Shown: positions 18,006 to 27,490, numbered from the stretch's first letter. The stretch is 64,000 nucleotides of DNA from Bacilliculturomica massiliensis (GCF_900605495.1 NZ_LR027603.1:1998643-2062642), one strand, 5' to 3'. The notes: generated from the sequence alone by a model not told the origin. Translations and numbers: made by a program.

Positions 18006-19238
18006 CTAAAAGTCATAGCGTTCGCCGTTCACCAGAACATATGCCACATCATCTGTGTTGATGATCCGCGAGAAGGTGGACGTCTGAAGGACTTTCCCGG
18101 TCTCCAGATCTCTGGAATAGGAGTTTCCGGAGGACAGCGGCATGGTTTCATGATTGCCGCCGATCACTGCGCCTCCGCCGCCGGTCGCGCCTTCTTCTAC
18201 CCATCCGGTCTCAAAGATGGACTCCTGACGACCGTCCTCCATCACCAGTATAACGTCCATGGTCGGCGTATCCGTACTGCCCGCAGGCGTCTGCATGTTC
18301 AGCACCGCGCTGATGGGACTGATCTCAAGAGACAGGATCCGGCTGGCGCTTGGGTCCTCAGCTCCGCCTTCCGCCGCGTCTCCCCCTTCTGTATCCTCTT
18401 TCCCGCCGGTCACGATGCCCAGCGCGATCTCCCTGCGCCCGTTCATGCTCTGCGGCTGGTCGATGGTCAGGGAAAGGTCTGGCTGCGCCAGCACGACGGT
18501 CTCATCGCTGGACCACTTTCTCTGTTCCAGCGACGCCAGCGTCAGATGCAGCGGCATCCCCGTGCGGTCGCGGCTGTCATCATAGGACACGCTCACATAA
18601 TATTTATCCTCCGTATCGAATTCCGGCATACGGTCGCTGGCCGTGGCCACGACCCCCTGGGGCCATTCGCTGTCATCTCCGCCTGTTACCTCCGCCTCGA
18701 TACGGACCTGATTGGCCTTCTCCAGCCACTTGGCCGCCTCTTTCGTCAGAGGCCGCAGTGACACGATGACCTTTGTGGAATATCCGTCGCTGATCAGCTG
18801 TTCCGCCGTCATTTCATAGTTTTCATCCTTTGCCGAAACGGCCAGCTCCTGAATGGCGTTTCCCGCGTTTTCCACGCTGCTCCCAAAGAATACGCGGAAG
18901 AAGTCCAGTCCTCCCGCCGCAAACGCCGTGGTCGTCAAAACGACGATGATAGCCACTGCGATCAAAATTTTATACGGTGCTCTCTTCATTTTATTTTTAT
19001 CCCCTTTCTCCCCTTCTGCGTTCTGGGAATGGATCTTCGCCAGGGCCAGCCGCCTGATCCTCTCCACGTCGGGCTGGCGTTCCATATCAGACTGGCGTTC
19101 CACATCCGGCCGGGTCTCTCCGGCCGCGGGCAGATCCACACTCTCTCCGGCCGCGGCAGACGGTCCCACTTCCAGATCTCTGTAGAACTCTTCCGAAAGG
19201 CCGTCGCACAGACGGCGGATATCTGTCTTAACCTTCAT
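18006..19238 (-). CDS. DUF4179 membrane protein, probable anti-sigma factor
   Basis: Protein of 410 residues with a cytoplasmic N region (about 1-95), one transmembrane helix (ILIAVAIIVVLTTTAFAA, about 100-117) and a large extracellular DUF4179-type domain. The N region contains a short internal repeat (RQSDMERQPDVER). The chosen ATG overlaps the sigma factor gene by 11 bp, which implies translational coupling. A single-helix protein coupled to an ECF sigma factor is the usual layout of an anti-sigma factor that holds the sigma at the membrane. The signal it senses is not readable. Confidence 0.8.
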   Translation of the reverse strand: MKVKTDIRRLCDGLSEEFYRDLEVGPSAAAGESVDLPAAGETRPDVERQSDMERQPDVERIRRLALAKIHSQNAEGEKGDKNKMKRAPYKILIAVAIIVVLTTTAFAAGGLDFFRVFFGSSVENAGNAIQELAVSAKDENYEMTAEQLISDGYSTKVIVSLRPLTKEAAKWLEKANQVRIEAEVTGGDDSEWPQGVVATASDRMPEFDTEDKYYVSVSYDDSRDRTGMPLHLTLASLEQRKWSSDETVVLAQPDLSLTIDQPQSMNGRREIALGIVTGGKEDTEGGDAAEGGAEDPSASRILSLEISPISAVLNMQTPAGSTDTPTMDVILVMEDGRQESIFETGWVEEGATGGGGAVIGGNHETMPLSSGNSYSRDLETGKVLQTSTFSRIINTDDVAYVLVNGERYDF

Positions 19239-19797
19239 AATAAGTGTAGCCCCTTTCCTCAAACGCTTCCCGCAGCCTCTCCCGGCTGCGGCGCAGTTTC
19301 GTTTTTACTGTCGCCGGATTCACTCCCAGCCGTTCCCCGATGGCGTCCACCTTCTCGTTGAAAAAGTAGAAGCGCGTAAATATCTCGCGGTCCGGTTCTT
19401 TCAGATTTCTCACAGCCTCGTTGAGAATGCTCTGCTGTTCTCTTTTGACTGCCAGTTCATCCGTCGTGTCCTTTTCCAATATCATGATATCGTCGTCCAG
19501 AGAGAGCGCCTGGCTGCTCTCGCGTACGCTTCGCTGCCGCATTCTGCCAAAGGCCGTGTTGCGGGCCACCCTTGCCAGCCAGGGTTTGATCTCCCGGCCG
19601 CCGCCGAAGCCGCCGGCGCTGTTCCAGAAAGCCGTGAACACATCGGCGGCCATCTCCTCCACATCCTCTGTGGTGAAGATATTTCCCGACACCCGGGCGA
19701 TCACCGCCGAGACGTAGGGTCCATACCGTTCGATGAGCACTCCCAGACTCTCTTCCTCTCCCTTTTTTATATTCTGAATCAATTCAAGGTCTGTCAT
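19228..19797 (-). CDS. ECF RNA polymerase sigma factor
   Basis: Sigma-70 family protein of 189 residues with region 2 (about 10-80, including VEEMAADVFTAFW and REIKPWLARVARN) and region 4 (about 125-180, a helix-turn-helix in AIGERLGVNPATVKTKLRRSRERL). It lacks regions 1 and 3, as ECF sigmas do. AGGAG lies 8 nt before the selected ATG. It is encoded just ahead of its likely anti-sigma factor and probably transcribes its own operon plus unknown targets. Confidence 0.92.
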   Translation of the reverse strand: MTDLELIQNIKKGEEESLGVLIERYGPYVSAVIARVSGNIFTTEDVEEMAADVFTAFWNSAGGFGGGREIKPWLARVARNTAFGRMRQRSVRESSQALSLDDDIMILEKDTTDELAVKREQQSILNEAVRNLKEPDREIFTRFYFFNEKVDAIGERLGVNPATVKTKLRRSRERLREAFEERGYTYYEG

Positions 19798-19873
19798 AGT
19801 GAGCTCCTGTAAAATATATTTGTTCGACGTCACCTATCAATACGCAGTTTATCACAAAAGGTTTCAGCAAAAA

Positions 19874-19909
19874 CGAAAAAAACGTCCTTTCCAAAAAGAG
19901 GAAAGGACG
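19874..19909 (-). terminator. Intrinsic terminator of the sirtuin/macrodomain operon
   Basis: A perfect 10-bp stem (CGTCCTTTCC at 19883-19892, GGAAAGGACG at 19900-19909) with a short loop is followed on the minus strand by a run of seven Ts. It lies 33 bp after the macrodomain stop. Confidence 0.9.
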
Positions 19910-19942
19910 GAGCCGCTCACTGTGGATGGATCGCTGCATTTT

Positions 19943-20761
19943 TCAGTTGTCCAGAAGATTCCGATACAGCGTCAGATCCACATCGGTAAAAACATCGAAT
20001 ATGACCTGCCGGATCGCATCGCTGCGGTCCAGAAACCGCGATACCGTCTCCACCGCGATCTCAGCGGCCCGATCCTGAGGGAAGTGAAATACCCCGGTGG
20101 AAATACAGCAGAACGCCACAGACCGGAGCCCGTTTTTCACAGCCAGCTTCAAGCAGGACTCATAACAGCTTGCCAGAAGCCTGCAGTCCCTCTCCTGAAG
20201 CGGTCCGGCGACGACCGGACCCACCGTATGCAAAACATAGCTGCAGGGCAGATTAAAACCGGGCGTGATCTTGGCTCTGCCCACAGGCTCTTCATGGCCC
20301 TGCGCCCGCATTATTTCGTCGCAGGCCAGACGCAGCTGAACGCCCGCCAGCGAATGAATGATATTGTCGATACAGGAGTGGCAGGGCTGAAAGCATCCCA
20401 GCAGCGCACTGTTGGCCGCGTTCACGATCCCGTCCACCTTCAGCCGGGTAATGTCGCCCCGCCACAGGACCATGCGCCGGTCTGCGCCCACCGCCGTCAG
20501 CCGGGTCCCGTCCACGATGCCTTTCGCCCTGACTTCCTCAGACAAATACGCGTCCTGCACCCTGAGAAATTCCCGGGCCGCAGGCAGCGGCGGTCTCAGA
20601 TTCATCAGAGAACGCAGGAGCCGTTTCTGATCTGTCTCCTCCCACGGAATTTCAAGTTCTCCATACTGAGGCATCTCCGCCTGCAGCGCGCGGATCAGAT
20701 AGATCCTGCGCTCTTCCTGCACCGCGGACTGCACCGTCTGTTGACCCGGCCGCTCCTTCAT
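19943..20761 (-). CDS. Zinc-type macrodomain protein, ADP-ribose hydrolase
   Basis: Protein of 272 residues. An N-terminal helical part (about 1-70) precedes a macrodomain with the substrate-loop pattern DGIVNAANSALLG and the glycine-rich loop STGVFHFP. Between them is CHSCIDNIIH, which matches the metal-binding element of the macrodomains linked to class M sirtuins. Such enzymes reverse the mono-ADP-ribosylation made by the partner sirtuin. Start and stop overlap (ATGA) with the sirtuin gene, so the two are translationally coupled. A terminator follows. Confidence 0.9.
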   Translation of the reverse strand: MKERPGQQTVQSAVQEERRIYLIRALQAEMPQYGELEIPWEETDQKRLLRSLMNLRPPLPAAREFLRVQDAYLSEEVRAKGIVDGTRLTAVGADRRMVLWRGDITRLKVDGIVNAANSALLGCFQPCHSCIDNIIHSLAGVQLRLACDEIMRAQGHEEPVGRAKITPGFNLPCSYVLHTVGPVVAGPLQERDCRLLASCYESCLKLAVKNGLRSVAFCCISTGVFHFPQDRAAEIAVETVSRFLDRSDAIRQVIFDVFTDVDLTLYRNLLDN

Positions 20762-21612
20762 AACGATCTCCCCAATTCTTCCCTCACGGCCGCCAGCACC
20801 GGCCCGATGTCCCCCCGAATGCAGACGGACCGCTCTTCTATCCCGGCCGGCACGGAAACGTCCGCCGCATTGATGCAGGCGTACAGCGCTTCTGGATTTC
20901 CGTACGTCATCTGCCAGAAGGGATATTTGATAATGCCCGGCGTATTGTTCCCCACGCCCAGCTCCAGAAAAAGCACGCGCCGGCCGCCGCTGCGTTTCAG
21001 AAACTCCTCATAGCGGGCTTTTGCCCTGTACCAGCCTTCGTCCTGCACAAAGGTCCCGTCGCAGCGCAGATTCATGGCCATCGGTCTGCCGCAGACAGGA
21101 CAGCGTGGGATCAGTTCTGTCGGGATCCGCATATCCTTCTGCTCCCTGTCCATCCTCCGCACCGCATCTTCATTGTCGTAGGTCTTGCTGCAGCAGGGCT
21201 TCGAACACTGCCACAGTCCATAATCCCCCTGGGTATAAAACAGCCGGGCTCCGGCAAATCCGGCCCGCTGGAAACAGTGATCCACATTGGTGGTCAGAAC
21301 AAAATAATCCCTGCCTTCCACCAGCGCCAGCAGATCGGCGTAGACCTGCCCCGGGGCTTCCTGATAGCGATTGATCCGGATATAACGGCTCCAGTAAGCC
21401 CAGTATTCCTCCAGCGTGGAAAAGGGATAGAATCCGCCTATATACATATCCGGAAAATGATATTCAGCGATAAAATCCGAAAAATTCTCTTCAAACCGCC
21501 GGCCGGAATAAGTCATGCCGTCCGCCGCAGAAAGACCCGATCCGGCCCCCACCGCCACCGCGTCGGCGGACGCGATCCATCGGGCCAGCGTTTCGATCTG
21601 AATTCCTTTCAA
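20758..21612 (-). CDS. Class M sirtuin (SirTM), protein ADP-ribosyltransferase
   Basis: SIR2-fold protein of 284 residues. The NAD site shows as GAGSGLSAADGM, then TTNVDHCF and TQGDYGLWQCS. The usual catalytic His-Gly of deacetylases is Gln-Gly here; the Asn and Gln at these places are the residues known to support ADP-ribosyl transfer in SirTM enzymes. Four zinc-type cysteines appear as CSKPC and CPVC. Known systems modify a lipoylated GcvH-like carrier under oxidative stress, but no GcvH-L or LplA gene lies nearby. It starts at TTG with a GGGGTGA site. A LysR gene lies 81 bp upstream. Confidence 0.9.
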   Translation of the reverse strand: MKGIQIETLARWIASADAVAVGAGSGLSAADGMTYSGRRFEENFSDFIAEYHFPDMYIGGFYPFSTLEEYWAYWSRYIRINRYQEAPGQVYADLLALVEGRDYFVLTTNVDHCFQRAGFAGARLFYTQGDYGLWQCSKPCCSKTYDNEDAVRRMDREQKDMRIPTELIPRCPVCGRPMAMNLRCDGTFVQDEGWYRAKARYEEFLKRSGGRRVLFLELGVGNNTPGIIKYPFWQMTYGNPEALYACINAADVSVPAGIEERSVCIRGDIGPVLAAVREELGRSL

Positions 21613-21693
21613 ACTGTCACCCCGCCTTCACTTTTGACTATATCTTAACGCCTGCGGCAGTCTCTGTGAAGTACGCACAATAAAGTGGGATAG

Positions 21694-22590
21694 TTACCTG
21701 TCGGTAACCGACGCCCCGCTCAGTTCTTCTCTCAGCAGCCCGATCAGGCGCCGCAGCGCGGGATTGCCCTTCAGCGTCTTGTAATACACGCCGAAAGACA
21801 GGCTCTCCATACCGCTCACCGCAATATACCGCAGTCCCGGCTCCCGGGCCGCCGGTATATCCGGCAGCAGCGTAAATCCTGCGCCCGCCCGCACCAGCGC
21901 TACAGTGCTCTCGTAGCCGCCGCCGAAAAACAGCTGGGCCGAAGGCTTTCTGAGCGCCGTCCGGTTCTGGATCCCAAAGACAGCCTTCGGACCCGCATGG
22001 GGATCGCTGAGCACAATGCCTCCGTCCAGCTCATCTTCCGTCAGCGAATCCCGCTTTGCCAGCGGATGGTCGGCGCTGCAGACGCATCGCACTGGACAGC
22101 GCAGCAATTCCTGATAGATGCCGGTGACTTTTTCCCCCCGCTCCTTTTTATATCCGAACATCAGCTGTATGCTTTCCCTCTCAAGCAGATTGTCCATGGA
22201 GTGAACAGGAACTACCTTAACGGACGGGTGCAGTTCCGGCTGCTCTGCCATCAGGCGCTTCAGCGCTCCCGGCAGCAGATTCAGTTCAAACTGGTTGTGA
22301 CAGCCGATGTCAAGGGTGACGATCTGCTCCCTCCCCTGATCCCTGAGCCTGACTTTTGCCGTATTTGCGATCTTCATAATATCCACAGCATCGCCCATGA
22401 ACTGCATGCCGGCTCTGGTAAGCTTTACGCTCTTGCTGGTCCTGACAAAAAGTCTGGTTCCCAGCTCCTGTTCCAGCGAATTGATCTGGTGGCTCACTGC
22501 CGGCTGACTGATCTTCACCACCTCCGCCGCCTTGGAAAAGTTCAGGCACTCCGCCACCGCCAGAAAGCATTCAAGTTGTACCGTATTCAT
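21694..22590 (-). CDS. LysR family transcriptional regulator
   Basis: Regulator of 298 residues with an N-terminal winged helix-turn-helix (about 1-60, FLAVAECLNFSKAAEVVKIS and QPAVSHQINSLEQELG) and a two-lobed effector-binding domain. It is divergent from the ABC exporter operon and lies upstream of the sirtuin genes on the same strand. The inverted repeats in the 200-bp gap to the exporter are candidate sites. Which side it regulates, and its ligand, cannot be decided from sequence. AAAGGGGAG precedes the ATG. Confidence 0.9.
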   Translation of the reverse strand: MNTVQLECFLAVAECLNFSKAAEVVKISQPAVSHQINSLEQELGTRLFVRTSKSVKLTRAGMQFMGDAVDIMKIANTAKVRLRDQGREQIVTLDIGCHNQFELNLLPGALKRLMAEQPELHPSVKVVPVHSMDNLLERESIQLMFGYKKERGEKVTGIYQELLRCPVRCVCSADHPLAKRDSLTEDELDGGIVLSDPHAGPKAVFGIQNRTALRKPSAQLFFGGGYESTVALVRAGAGFTLLPDIPAAREPGLRYIAVSGMESLSFGVYYKTLKGNPALRRLIGLLREELSGASVTDR

Positions 22591-22718
22591 ATCTGCTCCC
22601 CTTTTTCACTGTGCCCACAGAATCGTTCAAACTTTAACCTAAAATATAAATTGATCATAAACAATAAATTTTATTTATCAACTATAGCACATTTGTATTT
22701 CACATTCAAGGAAAAACA

Positions 22719-22747
22719 CTGTATAACTGAAATACAGCGTTTTTTTA
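22719..22747. promoter_or_regulatory. Palindrome with T-run in the LysR/ABC intergenic region
   Basis: CTGTAT (22719-22724) and ATACAG (22732-22737) form an inverted repeat with 7 nt between, flanked by an A-run on the left and seven Ts on the right. It could be an operator for the LysR protein or a weak attenuator ahead of the ABC operon. A second A+T-rich imperfect palindrome lies at about 22650-22680. Confidence 0.4.
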
Positions 22748-22789
22748 TTTCAACACTTGACTTAACTTAAAGTAAGGAGGCACAAGCAA

Positions 22790-24550
22790 ATGAAGATGAT
22801 TTTAGGCAGCTTGCGGCAATATAAAAAGGATTCCCTGCTGGCGCCCGCGTTCACCGCGCTGGAAGTCATTATGGAAGTTCTTCTGCCCTTCATCACCGCT
22901 GCGATCATTGATGAAGGACTGGGAAAAGGAGATCTGCAAAAGGTCTGTCTATACGGCGTCCTCATGACCGCCATGGCGGCCCTGAGTCTGTTGTTCGGTT
23001 CGCTGGCCGGAAAATATGCAGCCAGCGCATCTTCCGGTCTGGCCTGCAATCTTCGGGAGGACATCTACGGAAACATCCAGACCTTTTCCTTTTCAAACAT
23101 TGACAAATTCAGCACTGCCGGGCTGGTGACCCGCATGACCACCGATGTGACCAATGTTCAGAACGCTTTCCAGATGGTCCTCCGGATCGCTGTTCGCTCC
23201 CCTCTCATGCTGGTCTGCAGTATGGCCATGTGCTTTTTGATCAGCCCTGGACTCAGCGCGGTCTTTGCTGTCGCTATCCTGTTTCTGGCCTGCGTCCTTG
23301 CATTGATCATCAGAATGACGCTGAAAGTCTTCGACCAGGCCTTTCGCAAATACGACGATCTGAATGCAGAAGTCCAGGAAAACGTGGCGGCCATGCGCGT
23401 GGTCAAGTCCTTTGTGAGAGAGGATCTGGAAAACAGTAAATTCTCCAAGTCCGCCGACGGCCTGTACCGTCTGTTTGTGAAGGCGGAAGGCCTGCTGGCC
23501 TTCAACAGCCCTTCCATGATGCTGGTGGTCTACAGCTGTATGATCGCCATCGCCTGGCTTGGCGCCAGATCCATAGTTTCCGGTTCCATGACCACAGGAG
23601 AACTTACCTCTCTGTTCAGCTATGTCCTGTCCGTCATGATGTCGCTGATGATGCTTTCCATGGTCTTTGTCATGATCACCATGAGCGCGGCCAGCATCCG
23701 TCGGATCAGAGAGGTTCTTGCGGAAACTCCGGACCTGTGCAGCCCCGTTAACGCCATCCATGAAGTGGCCGACGGGCGTATCGACTTCAATCACGTGACC
23801 TTTTGCTACCGGCACGGCAGCGGCAGGGAGACGCTGTCCGATGTAGATCTTCATATCCGTTCTGGGGAGACCATCGGCGTCATCGGCGGCACCGGCAGCG
23901 GAAAGAGCAGTCTGGCCAGTCTCGTCAGCCGTCTGTACGACGTGGACAGCGGTTCTGTCTGCGTGGGCGGACAGGACGTACGGCGCTATGACACAGACGC
24001 GCTGCGGAGTCAGGTCGCTGTGGTCCTTCAGAAGAATACACTCTTTTCCGGGACTATCCTGGAAAATCTTCGATGGGGAAGCGAACAGGCCACGGAAGAA
24101 GAATGCCGTCAGGCCTGCCAGGCCGCCTGTGCAGATGAATTCATCCAGTGCTTTCCTCAGAAGTACAGTACCCGGATCGAGCGGGGAGGCTCCAATATAT
24201 CCGGTGGGCAGAAGCAGCGGCTCTGCATTGCCCGGGCGCTTCTGAAACAACCCAAAATTCTGATACTCGACGACTCCACCAGCGCTGTGGACACAGCCAC
24301 TGACGCGAAGATCCGCCGGTCGCTGTCAGAACACACGACCCGGACCACCAAGATCATCATCGCGCAGCGCATTTCCAGCGTACAGGGCGCAGACCGTATC
24401 CTGGTACTGGACGACGGCCGGGTAAACGGCTTCGATACTCATGAAAATCTCTTGAGGACCAACGCTGTCTACCGTGAAATATATGAATCACAAAAAAAGG
24501 GAACCGGCGATTTCAACCGGCCGTCTCCCTCGATGAAAGAAGGTGCTTAA
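22790..24550 (+). CDS. ABC exporter half-transporter, first subunit
   Basis: Fused membrane-ATPase protein of 586 residues: six transmembrane helices (about 15-305) and a nucleotide-binding domain (about 335-570) with Walker A GGTGSGKSSL, signature ISGGQKQR and Walker B LILDDSTSAVD. The residue after the Walker B Asp is Asp instead of Glu, marking the catalytically impaired site of heterodimeric exporters such as TM287/288. AAGGAGG precedes the ATG. The partner gene follows after 1 bp. It exports drugs, lipids or peptides by family; the substrate is unknown. Confidence 0.92.
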   Translation: MKMILGSLRQYKKDSLLAPAFTALEVIMEVLLPFITAAIIDEGLGKGDLQKVCLYGVLMTAMAALSLLFGSLAGKYAASASSGLACNLREDIYGNIQTFSFSNIDKFSTAGLVTRMTTDVTNVQNAFQMVLRIAVRSPLMLVCSMAMCFLISPGLSAVFAVAILFLACVLALIIRMTLKVFDQAFRKYDDLNAEVQENVAAMRVVKSFVREDLENSKFSKSADGLYRLFVKAEGLLAFNSPSMMLVVYSCMIAIAWLGARSIVSGSMTTGELTSLFSYVLSVMMSLMMLSMVFVMITMSAASIRRIREVLAETPDLCSPVNAIHEVADGRIDFNHVTFCYRHGSGRETLSDVDLHIRSGETIGVIGGTGSGKSSLASLVSRLYDVDSGSVCVGGQDVRRYDTDALRSQVAVVLQKNTLFSGTILENLRWGSEQATEEECRQACQAACADEFIQCFPQKYSTRIERGGSNISGGQKQRLCIARALLKQPKILILDDSTSAVDTATDAKIRRSLSEHTTRTTKIIIAQRISSVQGADRILVLDDGRVNGFDTHENLLRTNAVYREIYESQKKGTGDFNRPSPSMKEGA

Positions 24551-24551
24551 T

Positions 24552-26462
24552 ATGACTGCAAACTTGACTGCTGCAAGCCAAACGGAAAAGACGCAAAGCC
24601 GCCGGATCTCCAGCGCTCTGCTCCGCCTGGGGGGCTATATGCTGAAATATTATAAATTCCATTTTTCCCTGGTCGTCTTCTGTATTCTGCTGGGAGCCGC
24701 CGCCACCCTTTACGGAATGGTATTTATCCAGTCTCTGGTGGACGACTATATCCTGCCTCTGATACAGGCCGCCGCTCCCGACTTTTCGCCGCTGGCTTCC
24801 GTCCTCATCCGGGTGGCTGCCGTATACGCCGCAGGCATCGCCGCCTCATACGCTTACAACCGGATCATGGTCAACGTCAGCCAGGGAACCATGAAGCATC
24901 TGCGGGTCGATCTGTTCAGCAAGATGGAATCGCTGCCCATCCGCTACTTTGACACCCACGCCCACGGCGACATCATGTCTGTCTACACCAACGACGTGGA
25001 CACACTGCGGCAGTTTCTGAGCCAGAGCCTTCCCCAGGTCATCAACTCTGCCGTTACACTGGCGGCTACTCTGATCTCTATGCTGTTCCTCAACATCCCT
25101 TTGACCGTGATCACGCTGGTCATGGCTGCAGCCATGGTCCTGACCACCGCAAAACTCTCCGGGCTGTCGCGCGTCTATTTTTCCCGCCAGCAGCAGGATC
25201 TGGGCGCTGTGGACGGCTTTATCGAAGAAATGCTGGAGGGTCAGAAAGTAGTCAAGGTCTTCTGCCACGAGGAACAGGCGCGAAACGATTTCCGCGCTCT
25301 CAACAGTCAGCTCCGTGAAAGCGCCGACAAAGCCAACCGCTATGCAAACATCATGATGCCCATCAACGCCAATATCGGTAACCTGAGTTATGTACTCTGC
25401 GCCGCGGCAGGCGCCCTGCTGGCACTCAGCGGCACGGCCGGCGTCACCGTGGGGACCATCATCGCCTTTGTGGGACTCAACAAAAACTTCAGCCAGCCCA
25501 TCACTCAGATCAGCCAGCAAATGAACGCCATCGTCATGGCGGCCGCAGGCGCCGGCCGGGTCTTTGCTCTCATGGATGAGAATCCGGAAGCAGACGAAGG
25601 CAGAGTGGAATGCGTCCACGCCCAGGAACTGCCGGACGGCAGCCTTGAAGAGACTGAGAGCCGCACCGGACTGTGGGCCTGGAAGGTGCCGCAGAAAGAC
25701 CGCGGCTTCTCCTTCGTCCGCCTGGAAGGCGGCGTGATCTTTGACGGTGTGAACTTCGGTTATGATGAAGATAAGATCGTCCTTCACGATATCAGCCTTT
25801 TCGCAAGGCCGGGCCAAAAGATCGCCTTCGTCGGCTCCACCGGCGCCGGAAAGACCACCATCACAAACCTCATCAATCGTTTTTACGACATACAAGAGGG
25901 AACGATCCGCTGCGACGGCATCAATATCGACCGCATAAAAAAATCCGCCCTGCGGCGGACTCTCGGTGTCGTGCTTCAGGACACCCACCTGTTCACGGGA
26001 ACCGTTCTCGACAACATCCGTTATGGAAGACCGGACGCTGCAGATGAAGATTGTATTGCGGCTGCAAGGCTGGCCAACGCCGACGGGTTTATCCGCCGTC
26101 TCCCCGAGGGCTACCAGACAGTACTATCCGGCGACGGCGGCAGTCTGAGCCAGGGCCAACGTCAGCTTCTCGCCATCGCCCGAGCAGCTGTGGCAGACCC
26201 CCCTGTACTGATTCTCGACGAGGCCACTTCCTCCATCGACACCAGAACAGAAATTCTGGTTCAGGCCGGCATGGACGCTCTCATGAAAGGCCGTACCACC
26301 TTTGTCATCGCTCACCGTCTCTCCACTGTGAGAAACGCCGACTGCATCATGGTCATGGAACAGGGACGCATCATTGAGCGGGGCACCCACGACGAGCTCC
26401 TGGAAAAGAAAGGCCGTTACTACCGGCTGTACACAGGAAACTTTGAGGAAGAGGCGTCCTGA
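24552..26462 (+). CDS. ABC exporter half-transporter, second subunit
   Basis: Partner of the preceding gene, 636 residues, with six membrane helices (about 25-335) and an ATPase domain (about 395-630) carrying Walker A GSTGAGKTTI, signature LSQGQRQL and a canonical Walker B LILDEATSSID with catalytic Glu. An extra stretch of about 50 residues (about 360-405) sits between the two domains. The chosen ATG follows AGAAGG by 8 nt; a GTG 9 nt earlier would overlap the first gene. Together the two subunits should form one exporter with one active and one degenerate ATP site. Confidence 0.92.
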   Translation: MTANLTAASQTEKTQSRRISSALLRLGGYMLKYYKFHFSLVVFCILLGAAATLYGMVFIQSLVDDYILPLIQAAAPDFSPLASVLIRVAAVYAAGIAASYAYNRIMVNVSQGTMKHLRVDLFSKMESLPIRYFDTHAHGDIMSVYTNDVDTLRQFLSQSLPQVINSAVTLAATLISMLFLNIPLTVITLVMAAAMVLTTAKLSGLSRVYFSRQQQDLGAVDGFIEEMLEGQKVVKVFCHEEQARNDFRALNSQLRESADKANRYANIMMPINANIGNLSYVLCAAAGALLALSGTAGVTVGTIIAFVGLNKNFSQPITQISQQMNAIVMAAAGAGRVFALMDENPEADEGRVECVHAQELPDGSLEETESRTGLWAWKVPQKDRGFSFVRLEGGVIFDGVNFGYDEDKIVLHDISLFARPGQKIAFVGSTGAGKTTITNLINRFYDIQEGTIRCDGINIDRIKKSALRRTLGVVLQDTHLFTGTVLDNIRYGRPDAADEDCIAAARLANADGFIRRLPEGYQTVLSGDGGSLSQGQRQLLAIARAAVADPPVLILDEATSSIDTRTEILVQAGMDALMKGRTTFVIAHRLSTVRNADCIMVMEQGRIIERGTHDELLEKKGRYYRLYTGNFEEEAS

Positions 26463-26507
26463 CAGCGCCGTCTTCCCCAATGCGCCGAGTCCGCCCCATT
26501 CTCTTCC

Positions 26508-26981
26508 TCACTGCTCCTGCGGCTGATTCAGCGCTTCGTGCTCCTGGCGGATCTCTCTGTATAGATCGTAGAAGCTCCAGCGGCAGTTGGTGGGCGTCAC
26601 CATGGCCTTCAGCGCGATCCGGGGCGCGCCCACCTTTCTCATCTGCGCCAGCAGTTCATTGAGCCTGCTGTTTGAAAAATTGCTCATCACCATCATTTCC
26701 TCGTCGATGAAAGGCAGGGCGATCTTTTCCGGCGCCTTCTCCCCATCTGACGCAGCGTCCCTGTCCAGTGTTTCCGATCCTCCGCAGGACGCGCCCGCGC
26801 CGTCTGCCCCTTCTCTGGACTCAAACCCCTTCATCCCCGCCAGATAGCCCACTGTCTCCAGTATCTCCTCCGGCTTTACCCTTCTGATCCGAACTTTCAT
26901 GCGGAACAGCACGCCCGTAAGTTTTGCAGGCTTTGCCGTCCCGTCAGGATTGTAATATAAAACTGTCTCTCCAGCCGCCAT
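26508..26981 (-). CDS. DUF3783 domain protein
   Basis: Soluble protein of 157 residues. The C-terminal DUF3783 part (about 95-150) reads FIDEEMMVMSNFSNSRLNEL and then VTPTNCRWSFYDLYREI. The N part (about 1-50) is basic and linked by a Gly/Ala/Ser-rich stretch. No function is established for DUF3783. AAAGGAG precedes the selected ATG. It is convergent with the ABC exporter, 45 bp away, and has no operon partner. Confidence 0.75.
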   Translation of the reverse strand: MAAGETVLYYNPDGTAKPAKLTGVLFRMKVRIRRVKPEEILETVGYLAGMKGFESREGADGAGASCGGSETLDRDAASDGEKAPEKIALPFIDEEMMVMSNFSNSRLNELLAQMRKVGAPRIALKAMVTPTNCRWSFYDLYREIRQEHEALNQPQEQ

Positions 26982-27130
26982 CGTTTTCTCTCCTTTTTCC
27001 ATTCTTACTGGTTCAACTTCCATCTTTCATTCAATGGGGCCCATCCGTGCACCGGCCCATTTCAGCCGCGGCCGCATAAACCACCGCCATACAGGAGCAT
27101 TGAACAAAAAAACAGATCTTATTCGTCTCT

Positions 27131-27254
27131 GGGGCTATTATACCATGACTGGCCGCAGGCCATCATGGGATAATCCGCGCATGGCGTCCGCCGCGCACAG
27201 AATCTGGTATAATAGCCGCTCTGCGGCTATTATACCATGACTGGCCGCAGGCCA
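27131..27254. repeat. Dispersed palindromic intergenic repeat, about 1.5 copies
   Basis: Contains two palindromic modules that recur at 40.1-40.4 kb: AATAGCCGC-TCT-GCGGCTATT and TGGCCGCAGGCCA, joined by the conserved GCATGGCGTCCGCCGCGCAC segment. It lies upstream of the AraC-type regulator gene. Confidence 0.8.
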
Positions 27255-27269
27255 ACAAGAAATAAGCCT

Positions 27270-27298
27270 TTGACAATCCCGCTCCCTGATATTAAATT
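27270..27298 (+). promoter_or_regulatory. Sigma-A-type promoter of the AraC/GyrI-like gene
   Basis: TTGACA (27270-27275), a 17-bp spacer and TAAATT (27293-27298). The leader before the GTG start would be about 185 nt. Confidence 0.6.
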
Positions 27299-27490
27299 AG
27301 AATAGGCTCTCCGATTCTGCATCCCAACAGAGAGGACAGCGGCTTTCTTTCGTACTATACTTTGATTAAAGTTTCCGGTGGGATCACAGATCCGGCCGGA
27401 GACCTGCAGCACCGGCGGCAGTCTCTGCATGTTCTCTCACGCAGGAGACACAAGCCAAAACAGCTGCAATTCACTGAGGAGGTAATAATA

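Noticed and set aside
19799..21013. Plus-strand open frame of 404 residues
   Set aside because: Antisense to the SirTM/macrodomain pair, whose motifs are unmistakable; His/Arg/Gln-rich shadow.
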